The notes beneath the pieces were generated by a model. It had not been told where the DNA came from and did no database searches. It was given only the letters and a program-made list of their open reading frames with translations. From contig CM057228.1 of NCBI GenBank assembly GCA_029891385.1, forward strand, positions 80,774,964 to 80,838,963: a stretch of 64,000 nucleotides of DNA, given 5' to 3'. Both the position numbers and the translations under genes were made by a program. The stretch comes from Erythroxylum novogranatense (lineage: Eukaryota; Streptophyta; Magnoliopsida; Malpighiales; Erythroxylaceae). Positions within the stretch are counted from its first letter, which is position 1; every line of letters starts with the position of its first letter. Of the stretch, positions 22,282 through 35,978 are shown one piece after another.

Positions 22282-24466
22282 GTGGAGTTTGAATTGGATA
22301 GTGGAAAGAGAGTGGTGTTTGCTGGGGACAGGAAAGCGAGTCCGCCCATAATTGTTTCAAGATTGACAGCAGAGACGATGATGAGTAAAGGATGTGAGGC
22401 GTTTTTGGCTTATGTGATAGACTCCAGAGCTGATAGAGGGAAGTTGGAGGATATTCCAGTAGTCAGGGATTTCTCAGACGTCTTTCCCGAGGAATTGCCA
22501 GGACTACCGCCAGCTCAGGAAATTGAGTTTCCCATTGAGCTTTTGTCAGGTATAAGGCCGATTTCGATTCTGCCTTACCGGATGGCTCCGGCGGAATTGA
22601 AAGAGCTTAAGGAGCAATTGGAGGAGTTATTGGAGAAGGGATATATTCGACCGAGCTCTTCGCCTTGGGGAGCTCCGGTTCTTTTTGTCAAGAAGAAGGA
22701 TGGATCGTTAAGGATGTGTGTTGACTACAGGAAGTTGAATCAGGTTACTGTGAAGAACAAGTATCTGCTTCCTCGCATTGATGATCTGTTTGATCAATTG
22801 CAAGGAGCGAGAGTCTTCTCTAAGATAGACTTGAGATCGGGATATCATCAGTTGAGGATTAAGGAGTCGGATGTGCCGAAGTCTGCTTTCAGGACTCAGT
22901 ATGGGCACTTTGAGTTTTTAGTGATGTCTTTTGGATTGACGAATGCGCCTGCAACGTTTATGGATTTGATGAATCGGGTTTTTAAGCCATTCTTGGACCA
23001 ATTTATCATTGTCTTTATTGATGATATATTGGTGTACTCCAAGAGTGATCGGGAGCATGAGGAACATTTGGGGATTTCTTTAGAGACTTTGAGGAGACAT
23101 GAGTTGTATGCCAAATTCGAGAAATGCGAATTTTGGCTGAGGGAAGTGTCCTTTCTTGGACACGTGATCTCAGAGCAAGGAGTTCATGTGGATCCAAAGA
23201 AGATAGAAGCGATTGTGAGTTGGGAAGCCCCGAAGAATGTGGCAGAAGTGAGAAGCTTTCTAGGCTTAGCAGGTTATTACAGGAGATTCGTGGAGGGATT
23301 CTCAATGATATCCACTCCGATGACTAAGTTGTTGAGAAAGAACCAGAAGTTTGTTTGGAGTGAGGAGAGTCAGAGGAGTTTCGAGGAGCTTAAGCGCAGA
23401 TTGACGAGTGCTCCGATCTTGGTTTTGCCTTCGGGAGATGAAGGTTATTCGGTGTATAGCGATGCTTCAAGAAAGGGTCTTGGATGTGTTTTGATGCAGG
23501 GAGATCGGGTGATTGCATATGCTTCGAGGCAGTTGAAGCCTTATGAGCTGAATTATTCGACGCATGATTTGGAGTTAGTAGCGGTGATCTTTGCCTTGAA
23601 GATTTGGAGGCATTATTTGTATGGAGTTCAGACTCGGATCTTCACTGATCATAAGAGTCTCAAGTATTTGCTGAGTCAGAAGGAATTGAATCTAAGGCAG
23701 CGGAGGTGGTTGGAGTTACTCAAGGACTATGATCTGTTGATTGAGTATCATCCAGGCAAGGCCAATGTTGTGGTGGATGCCTTGAGCAGGAAGTCATCGA
23801 TTGCTCATGTTCGATCTGTTTATCTTCCTTTATTGGAAGAGATGGCCAAGCTTAGGATAAGCTTGAAGCAGGAGGAGTCGGAGTGCCTTCTAGCTAATTT
23901 CCGAGTGAGGTCGATTCTAAGGGAAAAGGTTAGGGATTTACAGGCTCAGGATGCGGATTTGAGTAAGCTCAGAGATGAGATTCGGAATGGCAAGGTTTCT
24001 GAGATAGAGGTGAGGGACGATGGGCTTATGACAGTGGGAAACAGGTTATGTATTCCTGATGTGCAGGAAATTAAAGTTGAGATTATGGATGAGGCACACA
24101 ATGCTCCTTACGCCATGCATCCAGATAGCACCAGGATGTATCGGGATTTAAGAGAGCATTTTTGGTGGAGAGGCATGAAGAGAGATATAGCAGAGTTCGT
24201 CAGTAAGTGTCTAGTGTGTCAGCAAGTCAAGGCTGAACACCAGGCATCTTCAGGAGAGTTGAGGCCGTTGTCTATTCCGAAGTGGAAGTGGCAGCGAGTG
24301 ACGATGGATTTTCTGATGAGTTTGCCTAGGACCAGCAGGAGGCATGATGCCATTTGGGTGATTGTGGATAGATTGACCAAATCAGCCCACTTTTTGGCGA
24401 TTAGACAGACTGATTCTTTGCATGTGTTGGCAAAGAAGTACATCAACGAGATTGTGAGACTGCATG
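22282..24466 (+). CDS. TE4 pol: RT, RNase H and N-terminal integrase (open fragment)
   Basis: Longest open stretch in the window, about 728 residues of element sequence from the first Met. [19 protein letters not shown] at 137-153, catalytic Asp183 ([10 protein letters not shown]), [10 protein letters not shown] at 244-253 (Asp247, Asp248). RNase H: Asp394 (YSDAS), Glu431, Asp456 (TDHKSL), Asp499 (DALSR). Integrase finger: His606, His613, Cys643, Cys646; first core Asp676 (MDF). The frame is cut at 24467 by TE6, which supplies the final codons and stop; the rest of integrase lies at 35979 onward in the matching frame. The true protein start lies upstream in gag, so this Met is only the first after a stop. 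It converts RNA to DNA and integrates it, if joined to active parts. Confidence 0.93.
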
Positions 24467-25159
24467 TGTAACACCCCATTCCCGCGTGACCCGAACCCGA
24501 CATCAATGGTGATATCCGAATCCGTGCCCCGCGAGGGTGGCATGCAACATCACTCAGTCGAAACTTAGTATAAATAAATTTTTTTATTTTAAACATTCAT
24601 TCCATCAGAGCCATTTCCTTTTTCTTTCATTTACACTCATATGCGCGGAAAACAGTAGACAATTTGCATCAACGTGCATAGGTAAACATTTTCAGTTAAT
24701 ATAATCAGTTTCAATTATTACAAATAGTCAACCATAAATTACAATAACCATTTTATGTACAAAACAGAACCACATTGGCCCATTACACATATAATTAGTC
24801 ATTTTGGAATACAATTTTATTGGACACTAATGCAGACGAAAACTGATCCCGATCTCTTCTCTACTTCAATAACCAACAATGTTATACGCCCGTTACCTAA
24901 CGAGGTATTCTTCTGAGTCCTGAAAAATAATTGCAAATTTTGGGTGTGTTTTGCGAACTCAGTGAGAAACCATCATTGATGGTTCACTCAACTCATACAT
25001 ATACATACAATTCATATCATAGTTATACAACCACATTCAGAAGATCAATACATTCAATTTCACATTTATAAGGCATTTTGCCTTTCATACCATTCACATC
25101 TTATCATTTGCATATGCGATGCACATGTGACACTTTTCCATTTTCATTACGTTGTTGTG

Positions 25160-25330
25160 ACTGCAGGCTGGCTGTCCCATGATGGGCACATTGCGTTGAG
25201 CTGCGGCTCAATACATTGGGCCCGAATGCTTCGATGCGCTGAGCGCTGGCTCTAAAAATACGTTAGACACGAAGCCTCGGGCATTGAGCTTAAAGCTCAG
25301 AATACATTGGCTCCTCCGGTCACAACCGCT
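25160..25330 (-). repeat. TE6 hairpin cluster (left LTR)
   Basis: Chain of short inverted repeats: TTGAGCT-GC-GGCTCAA, GAGCTTAAAGCTC and looser GAGC/GCTC pairs, GC-rich against AT-rich surroundings. The right LTR counterpart (32675-32850) differs at many positions here, although the LTRs are otherwise almost identical. Similar chains occur in TE8 at 44030-44165 and near 1230-1336. Confidence 0.75.
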
Positions 25331-26199
25331 TTTATATGATCATGCCTTTATGTATGAATGCATATGTATCAATTCACATTCACAATCATTTTACATTTCA
25401 ACAACCAATTCCATTCCTTCGACCTTCGGTCCGTAATTCAATCACTAACAAATTTCATATTCACAAATTATTTCATTGAAGCACCAATGCATAGTTACAC
25501 ACAAATAGCACTTCGATATCACATTCCAAATATTTCAGACACCTACGGTCCGAAAACAATCAAAATAAAACACACATAACCCTCCATTATCTCCACATGG
25601 CATAATTGCAAACTATTAAACACATAAAGGTTGAGGAACCAACTAGGTTACTCACCTGCATTTTGAGCCAAAATCGGCCGTCTCGGTGGACGCCGGTGGA
25701 CCGACGCTCTAAATGTGACTCTATAACAGTGACAGTATACAAACATTATCAATTGTTCAATCAAAACTATTTCAGAATGCACATGTAACACTTAGAAGGT
25801 GCACAATGCATGATCATGATATTCCCGTCCCTAATCTCATTTTTTCCATCATAAAAATCCGTCTAAAAATTAAAAACCTATTGGCGCTGATGGTGCGCAA
25901 TTCGGACCTCTATAGGTCCCCAATTAAACAAAACAGTGATTAATAGACCTTTACCCGGACCCACGTCAATTTCCCGTCCAAAAATCCTGAATCTCTCAGA
26001 AATGAAATTCAATATTCTATGAATCCGATGCCTCAAGAATCAGGTCAATCGGACGTCGGACGGAAGAGTTATTCACGAAAGAAACCAAAATTCACATTAA
26101 ATGTATAACCTTTATTTCCTTCTTTGTTTTCCTGATTTCTAACCAAAATTTAATCTATCATATCCCTTTCTACACATTTCAGAAAAATGCAAACTATAC

Positions 26200-27000
26200 C
26201 TTGTTGGAAAGATAATGAAACCCTCTACAATTCTCAAGAAGACCATAAAAATCAATTTCACCCCTAAGGGTGTTAAAAATCCAATCAAACCTACTGCCCA
26301 CTCAAAACCTATCAAAACAGGGCAGTACATTGCAAATTCAGTAACTCTCTGATTCTTCAGTCAAAAATTACACAATAAATAAGGCAGTAAGAACACAATG
26401 TTATCTACAACTTTCATGAACAACCCAAAATCAGATTCACTTCCTAACTATGTCAAACAATTCACCAAACCATCAGCCCTCATAATTTTCCCAATCTGAA
26501 CAGCACATTTCACAACAGTATATCTCTTAGCAAAAATGTCACCAAATTCACTACCTTATATCCCTGAAAAGATAAGATCTCAAACTTCAATTTTCATGAA
26601 GAACTCAACATCCAATTCGATCTCTAAAAATTTCAAATCTGTTATACAAGTTTCTGTCATGATCAGCAGTTAACATCCTAATGCAGGTTCAGATTTTGAA
26701 AATCCATAACTCCCACATCTGATCTCTAAAACTTATATGCCATATACCATTTTCAAGATAAATGTGTCTTATAAAACTCTTCAGTAGATCCCTAACACCA
26801 ATTCAGTTCACACAAATTACTAAAATTCCTCCAAATCAGAATGTACACCAAATCTACCATTTCAACTAGGTTTCATTCAATGCATTAAAACAGCCAACAG
26901 TTATTGGTCCATAACTCCTACTATACATATCGAAAAATTGCAAAATCAGTGGCATTGGAAATCTAACTGAATATGCTTAAACTTTCATTTAGTCCATTTT
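26200..27000 (-). repeat. TE6 degenerate ~180-bp tandem repeat (left LTR)
   Basis: Five diverged copies of the CTACAACTTTCATGAAGA block at about 26229, 26409, 26589, 26775 and 26980: steps of about 180, 180, 186 and 205. The order within units (GGAAAG, then the block, then CAATT, then CTCTAA) matches TE3. The right LTR has the same repeat at about 33720-34520. Confidence 0.75.
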
Positions 27001-28451
27001 TCCTAATTCCTTCTCAATTAATTTAGAAAAATTTGCAAAACTCATAGGTTATAAATCCGGATACTGTTCACATCATTTCCAGCAGTAACTTCCAGGCCAT
27101 ATTTCACCCTCTTACAGCTAAAATTGGACAATACCTATTTCACACAAAAATGTAGCCAACAAACCAAAGTTTAAGTGGGCACAAACCTTGCCTAATTTGT
27201 ATATCTAAACAATGAGTTATGATCAAATCAGTATACTAGGTCAAAAATCAATTTCCAGCTTTACTTCTCCAATTCACTTCCTATCATACCAATTCAATTC
27301 CTACTACCATAGGCATCTCATTTTAACACAAAATCAGTACCTACAATATTCATAAATTCACTAGGGCTAATGCTCAAAATTTTGCAGCACTCAATTCTTC
27401 ATTTCTAAGTAAAATCAATCATCCATTTGTATTCAAAATCAAGTTAAAAACACTCATTCATACTCCTTCATCAATTCATAACTAACCCTAACCTAACACC
27501 CATTAATTCAAGCCATATTAGTCATCAATTTAAGGCATCAATAATCATAATAAATGTACCAAACCTCCCATTAATTACTCCTAACTACCATGGCATTCAA
27601 TTTCTAAATCAAATCATAAAGAAAGCTTAACAACAAAACTTACCTACTAGCTTTTCCAACCTTGAATTCCTTTCACCTCTTTACTTCCTACCTTCACTAA
27701 TCACTTCTTCTACCACCATACATATATATTTCATCATCATGGGAAGACTATAGCTTAGTGACAAGTAAGAGAGTTCTTGAGTGTTTGGAGGAAGATGAAA
27801 AAAGAAGAAGCAAAAATCGATGGTGGTGGGAGAGATGAGTGTTTTAGGTGGAAAACAACAATCCAAGCAATTAAAGCTTGTTTCCCTTCTTTCCTATAAC
27901 CACAACCGTGGGTGAGTGATGATAAGAAGGCATTAATGAGAGGCTAGGTGGCTTTATGCCATTAGTCCAACAATGTAGATGAAAAGTCAACCTATTAATA
28001 TTTTAATCAATTTAAACCTAGTCCAAAATTAATCCAATCAATTCCAATGACCCTAATTTCAATCCCAAAATAATATACCTAATAATACAATGCCAGTGGG
28101 TAGAAACTTTCGCTACCGAAAATCGACCGGTTCACCAATTGGCGATTTTTTTCCAGTCCGGGAATTTTCTCCGAAAAAATTCAGAAAAATTCCTAAAAAT
28201 CTCTTAAAATAGAAAACAATTTATGGCACACTTAGAATAATTTTTCAAACCAATTAACCACGTTAATCCTAATAAAATTATCTTAGGCGCGCAAACCGGG
28301 AATATCATGTATGCATGCACAGTAATTTCATGTGCATAAATATGACTGTGGACCAATCCTATTATGCATGAGCAATCCTATGAAATCCCAATCTAGCTCA
28401 TCCTATGTCAATTTACTATTCTACCCTTCCAATTGAGGGTGGGATGTTACA

Positions 28452-28488
28452 ATTCCCCCCTCCTAATAAAAATTTCGTCCTCGAAATT
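28452..28488 (-). other. TE6 polypurine tract and pre-PPT hairpin
   Basis: Read on the minus strand: AATTTCG-AGGA-CGAAATT, then TTTTATTAGGAGGGGGGAAT, then the LTR. The purine tract primes plus-strand DNA synthesis in LTR elements. The perfect 7-bp inverted repeat before it is also present in TE4 (36864-36881) and TE9 (52559-52576), and with one mismatch in TE8 (46964-46981). Confidence 0.8.
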
Positions 28489-31400
28489 CTCAGTCAACAG
28501 TTCAGTATGACCGTAATCATATGTTCCTATCTGTCCCATACACTTTTCCACTCAATAATTCATTTTCCGAAAGGTCACTGTAACCATATTCAGTCAGTTG
28601 TTCAGTTACTAATTTGGCTAACTCATTATCACTCAAGATCAGATGAGACGGACTCAACAAGGCTATCGATTAGCGATCTCATTTTCTTAGCTATCTCACT
28701 TGCCATTTTCAGAGTAGTCATTACCTTTAGTTCCAATGCTATGACTCAATTCATTATTTCCGAACCTGTTCACTAATCATCACATTTATCCATCCAATAC
28801 CTTTTTCTCACTATACCGTCCAATATCTTTTTCTCCCAATAACATACAGACTAAGTCGTATTCCATGGAGTACATCTGTTCAAAGTGATACGTACAATAA
28901 CCTCTTTTATCTCGTCAGGGACGATTCACATTTCTTTGGTACCAATACAATGGCATTTAGCTCCATTTCATTATAACTAGTGATACTTTACCTAATGCAG
29001 TCATGCTTTATATCCCATTGACTCTCTGTTCAGATTCAATTCTCCTTAGACCATTCATTATTCTAACGTGTTAACGAACTTTATTCGGATATGTACTTAA
29101 CCCATTCAGCTTTCCTGAGTCACTTTCCTTCGTTTCACTCATCACAGTCTCAAATCCATTATGGTCTTTGACTCTCGTTAGGCATTGTGCAGTGTAGCAA
29201 TATCCCTACAGTAAATCAAAACTCTATCACACGATCATAATCAAGTATTTTTCCTGTTGAACATTTAAACCTATAAGCACTTAAATCAATAATCACTTCA
29301 TTCTATACCCACAGTTATTCAATTTCACTTTTCGCATATGATTACTAGAATGTCTAGCTTCGACTATTCAATTTCTTTGCTCATCAATTCCTTTGTTCAA
29401 TCCCGTCACATGCTTATTATTATTATTATTATTATTTTTTAATCATTCAATACCATTCTCCCGATTACCCTTAAATCTTCAGATTTTAAGATGGGAATCA
29501 CCAATTTGATTCCTGAACTATTGACCTTTCTTACCCCTATTCAGTACCACTAAATCTCCAACCTCAATTCTTTACAATTACCCTTAATCAACTTGACATT
29601 CTTTGAAAAATCCCAATATCTGTAATTGATTTGTTTATCGCAGCCTTATCTGTTCCCTATTTGAGTTTAGTCGGTAGAATTGCCTGTTCATTTCAGAATT
29701 GTCGGTATAGTAGTCATTTATGTCCGTCTTTTACCTCGAATTATCCCAATGTATCCTTATAGGAATCTAAGGTCTCCAAGGCTTGAAACAATTTCGATCG
29801 TAGCACCAATACCATTTATCAAAGTCACTTCAATTTATCTTATACCGTTTTAACATTATGTTTCAATTCAACATACATTGTCCACTTTCCAAAGGTATGC
29901 TTATCAGCAGTATCAAATTCTTCAATAATTCATAGAGTTCATTTTACTTTTCACTGTTCAATCCTTTCAAACACATTCTGTCGATTATTATCGTCACTTC
30001 CATTTGCTACTTTGCATCATTCCCTCTTAAACTTTTCCATACATCACCAAACATCATTCAACTTTCTCATTGAATCCATAAATGGTGTATTTGCAATCCC
30101 TTTATGAAGGTATCACTACATCACGTCATTGTCAGCTTTCCTTTAGGACTTTTTGTCTCTACTCATTTTCTCTTTTCAATTGATTTCCTGTCATTCACAT
30201 CAACATATGGTCATCCGTACTTGGATTTTCATAAATTCCACTTCATTTAAGTATTTCACTTCACATTGCAATAGGATCATCTCAAATTAAAATTTCACTC
30301 ATGTTATTGGATACTTTACATTTCCAAACACACAATACAGATAACTTCAATAGTATGAGATATGACTCAATTACACTATACGTACTATCTCAATCATAAC
30401 AATTTTATGCCATAATTTAAAAGATCAGAACATTCCTTACACTAAGGTTCCTTGTGACAGTCACATAAACACTTTCTTTACCACTTATTCCGTAATCTAC
30501 ACCTCCGTAGAACTTATTTCATGATCAGGAAACCAATTAGTAACTTATACAATTCAGACTTCCTCAGAACTCCTTTCCGTTTATACTCATCCTCAACTAA
30601 ATGACTGATACCAGAATCATTTTTCATTTCCTCTCCTACAGGTACACTCAGTCCTCCTATGTCTTACTCTAACCCAGTATAAACTTTCAATTTATAGCCA
30701 CTCTAATCATTCACCGATCATCTCCTCTGTGATTTTCATGTATCTTTCACATACGTTTTATTAATCATGATCAACCTTACTGTCCACTAGATACTCCCAA
30801 TGGTAAATCGACTTAAATGTGGCAACTCTTTTCATATATCGCTATCCTTGTTTTTTTTTTCTTTTTTTTCGCCAGTTCATTCTCATATTATTCATATGTC
30901 AGCTTGACCTTTTTAAGGTCATATCCACTTAGCTTATACAATATCATCTCCTTATTGCTACGTATCTCTTTATTTTCCTCAAACAATCTATGATAGGGCA
31001 TTTACAGTCCCCAAAACACGACAAAATCACTGATGCAACTCCATTGTATCTCTATCTATTTACCCATCCAGTTACCATTTCTGTGTCTATATACATCTTT
31101 TCACCCAAATCTAGAATTTCCCGATACACAATCAGTAGAAAATTGTCAGTCTGTCTTTTTCCCTTACCATCCTTTGATACTAGTTTCCAAACTCTTAGCA
31201 CAATATTCACATATCCATTTCAGTCTCACGCTTATGCGTTCAAGGTCATTCCTGTTTCACGAGTTCATTTCAGTTTATCTGTACACTTTTATCTTCTACT
31301 TTTTCTTACTCGACTAGGCACTAGGTACTTTGCTCTTTCAGTTCTAGGTAGACCGGTATGGTACAATAGTGATCCTATCACAATCCCGCTATCCTCATCT

Positions 31401-31967
31401 ACCTATGATATCTACTGATATTGAACACAAAGGCAGTGAATCCATATCTGCCTGATCGGATCATCTATACTTTACTCAGTTCCAATGTTTCCCATGTTCT
31501 CACATATACAGTCAGAACTCTAATTACTTACTCATCCCGGACCTTTAATCTCACTTAAGACTACTATCACCAGTATGCTTTTCCTATCTCCAGTGCACCT
31601 TTCCAAGTTCTAGACATATTCATTTTTTTGTCACCATAATATTGCCATTTTAATCCGGAAATTCATTAATATCACTTCTTTCCTTAATCAGTCTAGGCCA
31701 ACACAGTCATTCTAACCACAGCACAATATTAATCTCCTTATCCATTTTTTTCCCTTTTTCCTTCCCTAATTGTTTATACACTTTCAGGGGTTCACACTCT
31801 AACACAGTGTCACTTTTCTCTCACCTAGTCACTTGACACGTATGCACACGTAGGATTTCTACCCGCATTTACTCAAACTAGGATCGATTGCCACGATGCT
31901 GCAATGACACGACTCAAATACATGCACCCTATGTTCAGATCGTGCCCGGATACATTACGTACTCATC

Positions 31968-31986
31968 GGGCTCGATACCACCTAAA
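31968..31986 (-). other. TE6 primer binding site (one base short)
   Basis: Minus strand reads TGGTATCGAGCC just inside the right LTR. It matches the initiator Met tRNA site TGGTATCAGAGCC except for one missing A. This could be a mutation or an assembly error. Confidence 0.75.
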
Positions 31987-34900
31987 TGTAACACCCATTC
32001 CACGTGACCGAACCCGACATCAATGGTGATATCCGAATCCGTGCCCCTCGAGGGTGGCATGCTACATCACTCAGTCGAAACTTAGTATAAATAAATTTTT
32101 TTATTTTAAACATTCATTCCATCGAGCCATTTCCTTTTCTTTCATTTACACTCATATGCTGGAAAACAAGAGACAATTTGCATCAACGTGCATAGGTAAA
32201 CATTTTCAGTTAATATAATCAGTTTCAATTATTACAAATAGTCAACCATAAATTACAATAACCATTTTATGTACAAAACAGAACCACATTGGCCCATTAC
32301 ACATATAATTAGTCATTTTGGAATACAATTCTATTAGACACTAATGCAGACGCATTTAAAACGATCCCGATCTCTTCTCTACTTCAATAACCAACAATGT
32401 TATACGCCCGTTACCTAACGAGGTATTCTTCTGAGTCCTGAAAAATAATTGCAAATTTTGGGTGAGTTTTGCGAACTCAGTGAGAAACCATCATTGATGG
32501 TTCACTCAACTCATACATATACATACAATTCATATCATAGTTATACAACCACATTCAGAAGATCAATACATTCAATTTCACATTTATAAGGCATTTTGCC
32601 TTTCATACCATTCACATCTTATCATTTGCATATGCGATGCACATGTGACACTTTTCCATTTTCATTACGTTGTTGTGACCGTGCTCAAATCGTCCTCGAT
32701 GATGGGCACATTGCGTTGAGCTCATGCGGCTCAATACATGGGCCCGAATGCCTCGATCGTTGAGCCGATGGCTCTAAAAATACGTTAGACACGAAGCCAC
32801 GGGGCATTGAGCTTAAAGCTCAGTAATACATTGGCTCCTCCGGTCACAATCGCTTTTATATGATCATGCCTTTATGTATGAATGCATATGTATCAATTCA
32901 CATTCACAATCATTTTACATTTCAACAACCAATTCCCATTCCTTCGGACCTTCGGTCCGGTAATTCAGTCACTAACAAATTTCATATTCACAAATTATTT
33001 CATTGAAGCACCAATGCATAGTTACACACAAATAGCACTTCGATATCACATTCCAAATATTTCAGACACCTACTGTCCAAAAACAATCAAAATCAAACAC
33101 ACATAACCCTCCATTATCTCCACATGGCATAATTGCAAACTATTAAACACATAAAGGTTGAGGAACCAACTAGGTTACTCACCTGCATTTTCGAGCCAAA
33201 ATTTGGCCGTCTCAGTGACGTCGGTGGACCGACGCTCTAAATGTGACTCTATAACAGTGACAGTATACAAACATTACCAATTGTTCAATCAAAACTATTT
33301 CAGAATGCACATGTAACACTTAGAAGTTGCACAATGCATGATCATGATATTCCCGTCCCTAATCTCATTTTTTCCATCATAAAAATCCGTCTAAAATTAA
33401 AACCTATTGGCGCCGATGAAAGCAATTCGGACCTCTATAGGTCCCCAATTAAACAAAACAATGATTAATGCACCTTTACCCGACCCACGTCAATTTCCGT
33501 CCAAAATCCTGAATCTCTCAGAAATGAAATTCAATATTCTATGAATCCGATGCCTCAAGAATCAGGTCAATCGGACGTCGGACGGAAGAGTTATTCACGA
33601 AAGAAACCAAAATTCACATTAAATGTATAACCCTTATTTCCTTCTTTGTTTTCCTGATTTCTAACCAAAATTTAATCTATCATATCCCTTTCTACACATT
33701 TCAGAAAAATGCAAACTATACCTTGTTGGAAAGATAATGAAACCCTCTACAATTCTCAAGAAGACCATAAAAATCAATTTAACCCCTAAGGGTGTTAAAA
33801 ATCCAATCAAACCTACTGCCCACTCAAAACCTATCAAAACAGGGCAGTACATTGCAAATTCAGTAACTCTCTGATTCTTCAGTCAAAAATTACACAATAA
33901 ATAAGGAAGTAAGATCAAAACGTTATCTACAACTTTCATGAACAACCCAAAATCAGATTCACTTGCTAACTATGTCAAACAATTCACCAAAACATCAGCC
34001 CTCAGAATTTTCCCAATCTGAACAGCACATTTCACAACAGTATATCTCTTAGCACAAATGTCACCAAATTCACTACCTTATATCCCTGAAAAGATAAGAT
34101 CTCAAACTTCAATTTTCATGAAGAACTCAACATCCAATTCGATCTCTAAAAATTTCAAATCTGTTATACAAGTTTCTGTCATGATCAGCAGTTAACATCC
34201 TAATGCAGGTTCAGATTTTGAAAATCCATAACTCCCACATATGATCTCTAAAACTTATATTCCATATACCATTTTCAAGATAAATGTGTCTTATAAAACT
34301 CTTCAGTAGATCCCTAACACCAATTCAGTTCACACAAATTACTAAAATTCCTCCAAATCAGAATGTACACCAAATCTACCATTTCAACTAGGTTTCATTC
34401 AATGCATTAAAACAGCCAACAGTTATTGGTCCATAACTCCTACTATACATATCGAAAAATTGCAAAATCAGTGGCATTGGAAAGCTAACTGAATATTCTT
34501 AAACTTTCATTTAGTCCATTTTTCCTAATTCCTTCTCAATTAATTTAGAAAAATTTGCAAAACTCATAGGTTATAAATCCGGATACTGTTCACATCATTT
34601 CCAGCAGTAACTTCCAGGCCATATTTCACCCTCTTACAGCTAAAATTGGACAATACCTATTTCACACAAAAATGTAGCCAACAAACCAAAGTTTAAGTGG
34701 GCACAAACCTTGCCTAATTTGTATATCTAAACAATGAGTTATGATCAAATCAGTATACTAGGTCAAAAATCAATTTCCAGCTTTACTTCTCCAATTCACT
34801 TCCTATCATACCAATTCAATTCCTACTACCATAGGCATCTCATTTTAACACAAAATCAGTACCTACAATATTCATAAATTCACTAGGGCTAATGCTCAAA

Positions 34901-35973
34901 ATTTTGCAGCACTCAATTCTTCATTTCTAAGTAAAATCAATCATCCATTTGTATTCAAAATCAAGTTAAAAACACTCATTCATACTCCTTCATCAATTCA
35001 TAACTAACCCTAACCTAACACCCATTAATTCAAGCCATATTAGTCATCAATTTAAGGCATCAATAATCATAATAAATGTACCAAACCTCCCATTAATTAC
35101 TCCTAACTACCATGGCATTCAATTTCTAAATCAAATCATAAAGAAAGCTTAACAACAAAACTTACCTACTAGCTTTTCCAACCTTGAATTCCTTTCACCT
35201 CTTTACTTCCTACCTTCACTAATCACTTCTTCTACCACCATACATATATATTTCATCATCATGGGAAGACTATAGCTTAGTGACAAGTAAGAGAGTTCTT
35301 GAGTGTTTGGAGGAAGATGAAAAAAGAAGAAGCAAAAATCGATGGTGGTGGGAGAGATGAGTGTTTTAGGTGGAAAACAACAATCCAAGCAATTAAAGCT
35401 TGTTTCCCTTCTTTCTTATAACCACAACCGTGGGTGAGTGATGATAAGAAGGCATTAATGAGAGGCTAGGTGGCTTTATGCCATTAGTCCAACAATGTAG
35501 ATGAAAAGTCAACCTATTAATATTTTAATCAATTTAAACCTAGTCCAAAATTAATCCAATCAATTCCAATGACCCTAATTTCAATCCCAAAATAATATAC
35601 CTAATAATATAGTGCCAGTGGGTAGAAACTTTCGCTACCGAAAATCGACCGGTTCGCCAATTGGTGATTTTTTTCCAATCCGGGAATTTTCTCCGAAAAA
35701 ATTCAGAAAAATTCCTAAAAATTCCTTAAAATAGAAAACAATTTATGGCACACTTAGAATAATTTTTCAAACCCATTAACCACGTTAATCCTAATAAAAT
35801 TATCTTAGGCACGCAAACCGGGAATATCATGTTTGCATGCACAGTAATTTCATGTGCATAAATATGACTGTGGACCAATCCTATTATGCATGAGCAATCC
35901 TATAAAATCCCAATCTAGCTCATCCTATGTCAATTTACTATTCTACCCTTCCAATTGAGGGTGGGATGTTACA
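31987..35973 (-). repeat. TE6 5' LTR (right copy)
   Basis: Near-identical to the left LTR. It keeps the perfect hairpin GAGTT-TTGCG-AACTC at 32464-32478 and has acceptor-like TTTTTCAG on the minus strand ending at 32438 and donor-like TAGGTAAGT at about 35160-35168. Differences from the left copy are mainly single-base length changes in runs (for example near 33400-33500) and the cluster at 32675-32850. Confidence 0.93.
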
Positions 35974-35978
35974 GCATG

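Larger units (their letters stand above)
24467..28451 (-). repeat. TE6 3' LTR (left copy)
   Basis: TGTAACACCC to GGATGTTACA. On the minus strand: donor-like TAGGTAAGT at about 27638-27646, ~180-bp periodic block at 26200-27000, hairpin cluster at 25160-25330, hairpin at 24946-24960 (one arm base changed) and acceptor-like TTTTTCAG ending at 24920. The 60-63-residue open frames on it recur in the right copy only because the LTRs are near-identical. Confidence 0.93.
28452..31986 (-). other. TE6 internal region, non-coding
   Basis: 3.5 kb without recognisable gag or pol on either strand. Open frames present, such as 142 residues at 30990-31418 on the plus strand, lack any domain and run against the element. 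Features seen: polypurine tract at 28452-28464 (minus strand), the inverted repeat AATTTCG-AGGA-CGAAATT at 28471-28488, a TTA microsatellite at about 29417-29441, a T-rich run at 30849-30871, and a PBS-like site next to 31987. Confidence 0.8.
24467..35973 (-). mobile_element. TE6: LARD-like non-coding LTR element
   Basis: 11,507 bp, with GCATG at 24462-24466 and 35974-35978. Two LTRs of 3985 bp (24467-28451) and 3987 bp (31987-35973), highly similar by eye outside one divergent cluster, flank a 3535-bp internal region. A PBS-like TGGTATCGAGCC lies next to the right LTR and a polypurine tract next to the left one, so the element reads on the minus strand. No gag or pol domain was found in the internal region. 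LTRs of about 4 kb with a non-coding interior of about 3.5 kb match the published description of LARDs (large retrotransposon derivatives); it must be moved by proteins of another element. Confidence 0.9.

Noticed and set aside
26139..26330. 63-residue frame repeated identically at 33661-33852
   Set aside because: Repetition is explained by the two TE6 LTRs; it lies in the 180-bp repeat and has no protein-like features.
30990..31418. 142-residue open frame inside TE6
   Set aside because: It lies on the strand opposite to the element, has low-complexity Ser/Phe/Leu-rich content and shows no domain; AT- and CT-rich DNA gives such frames by chance.
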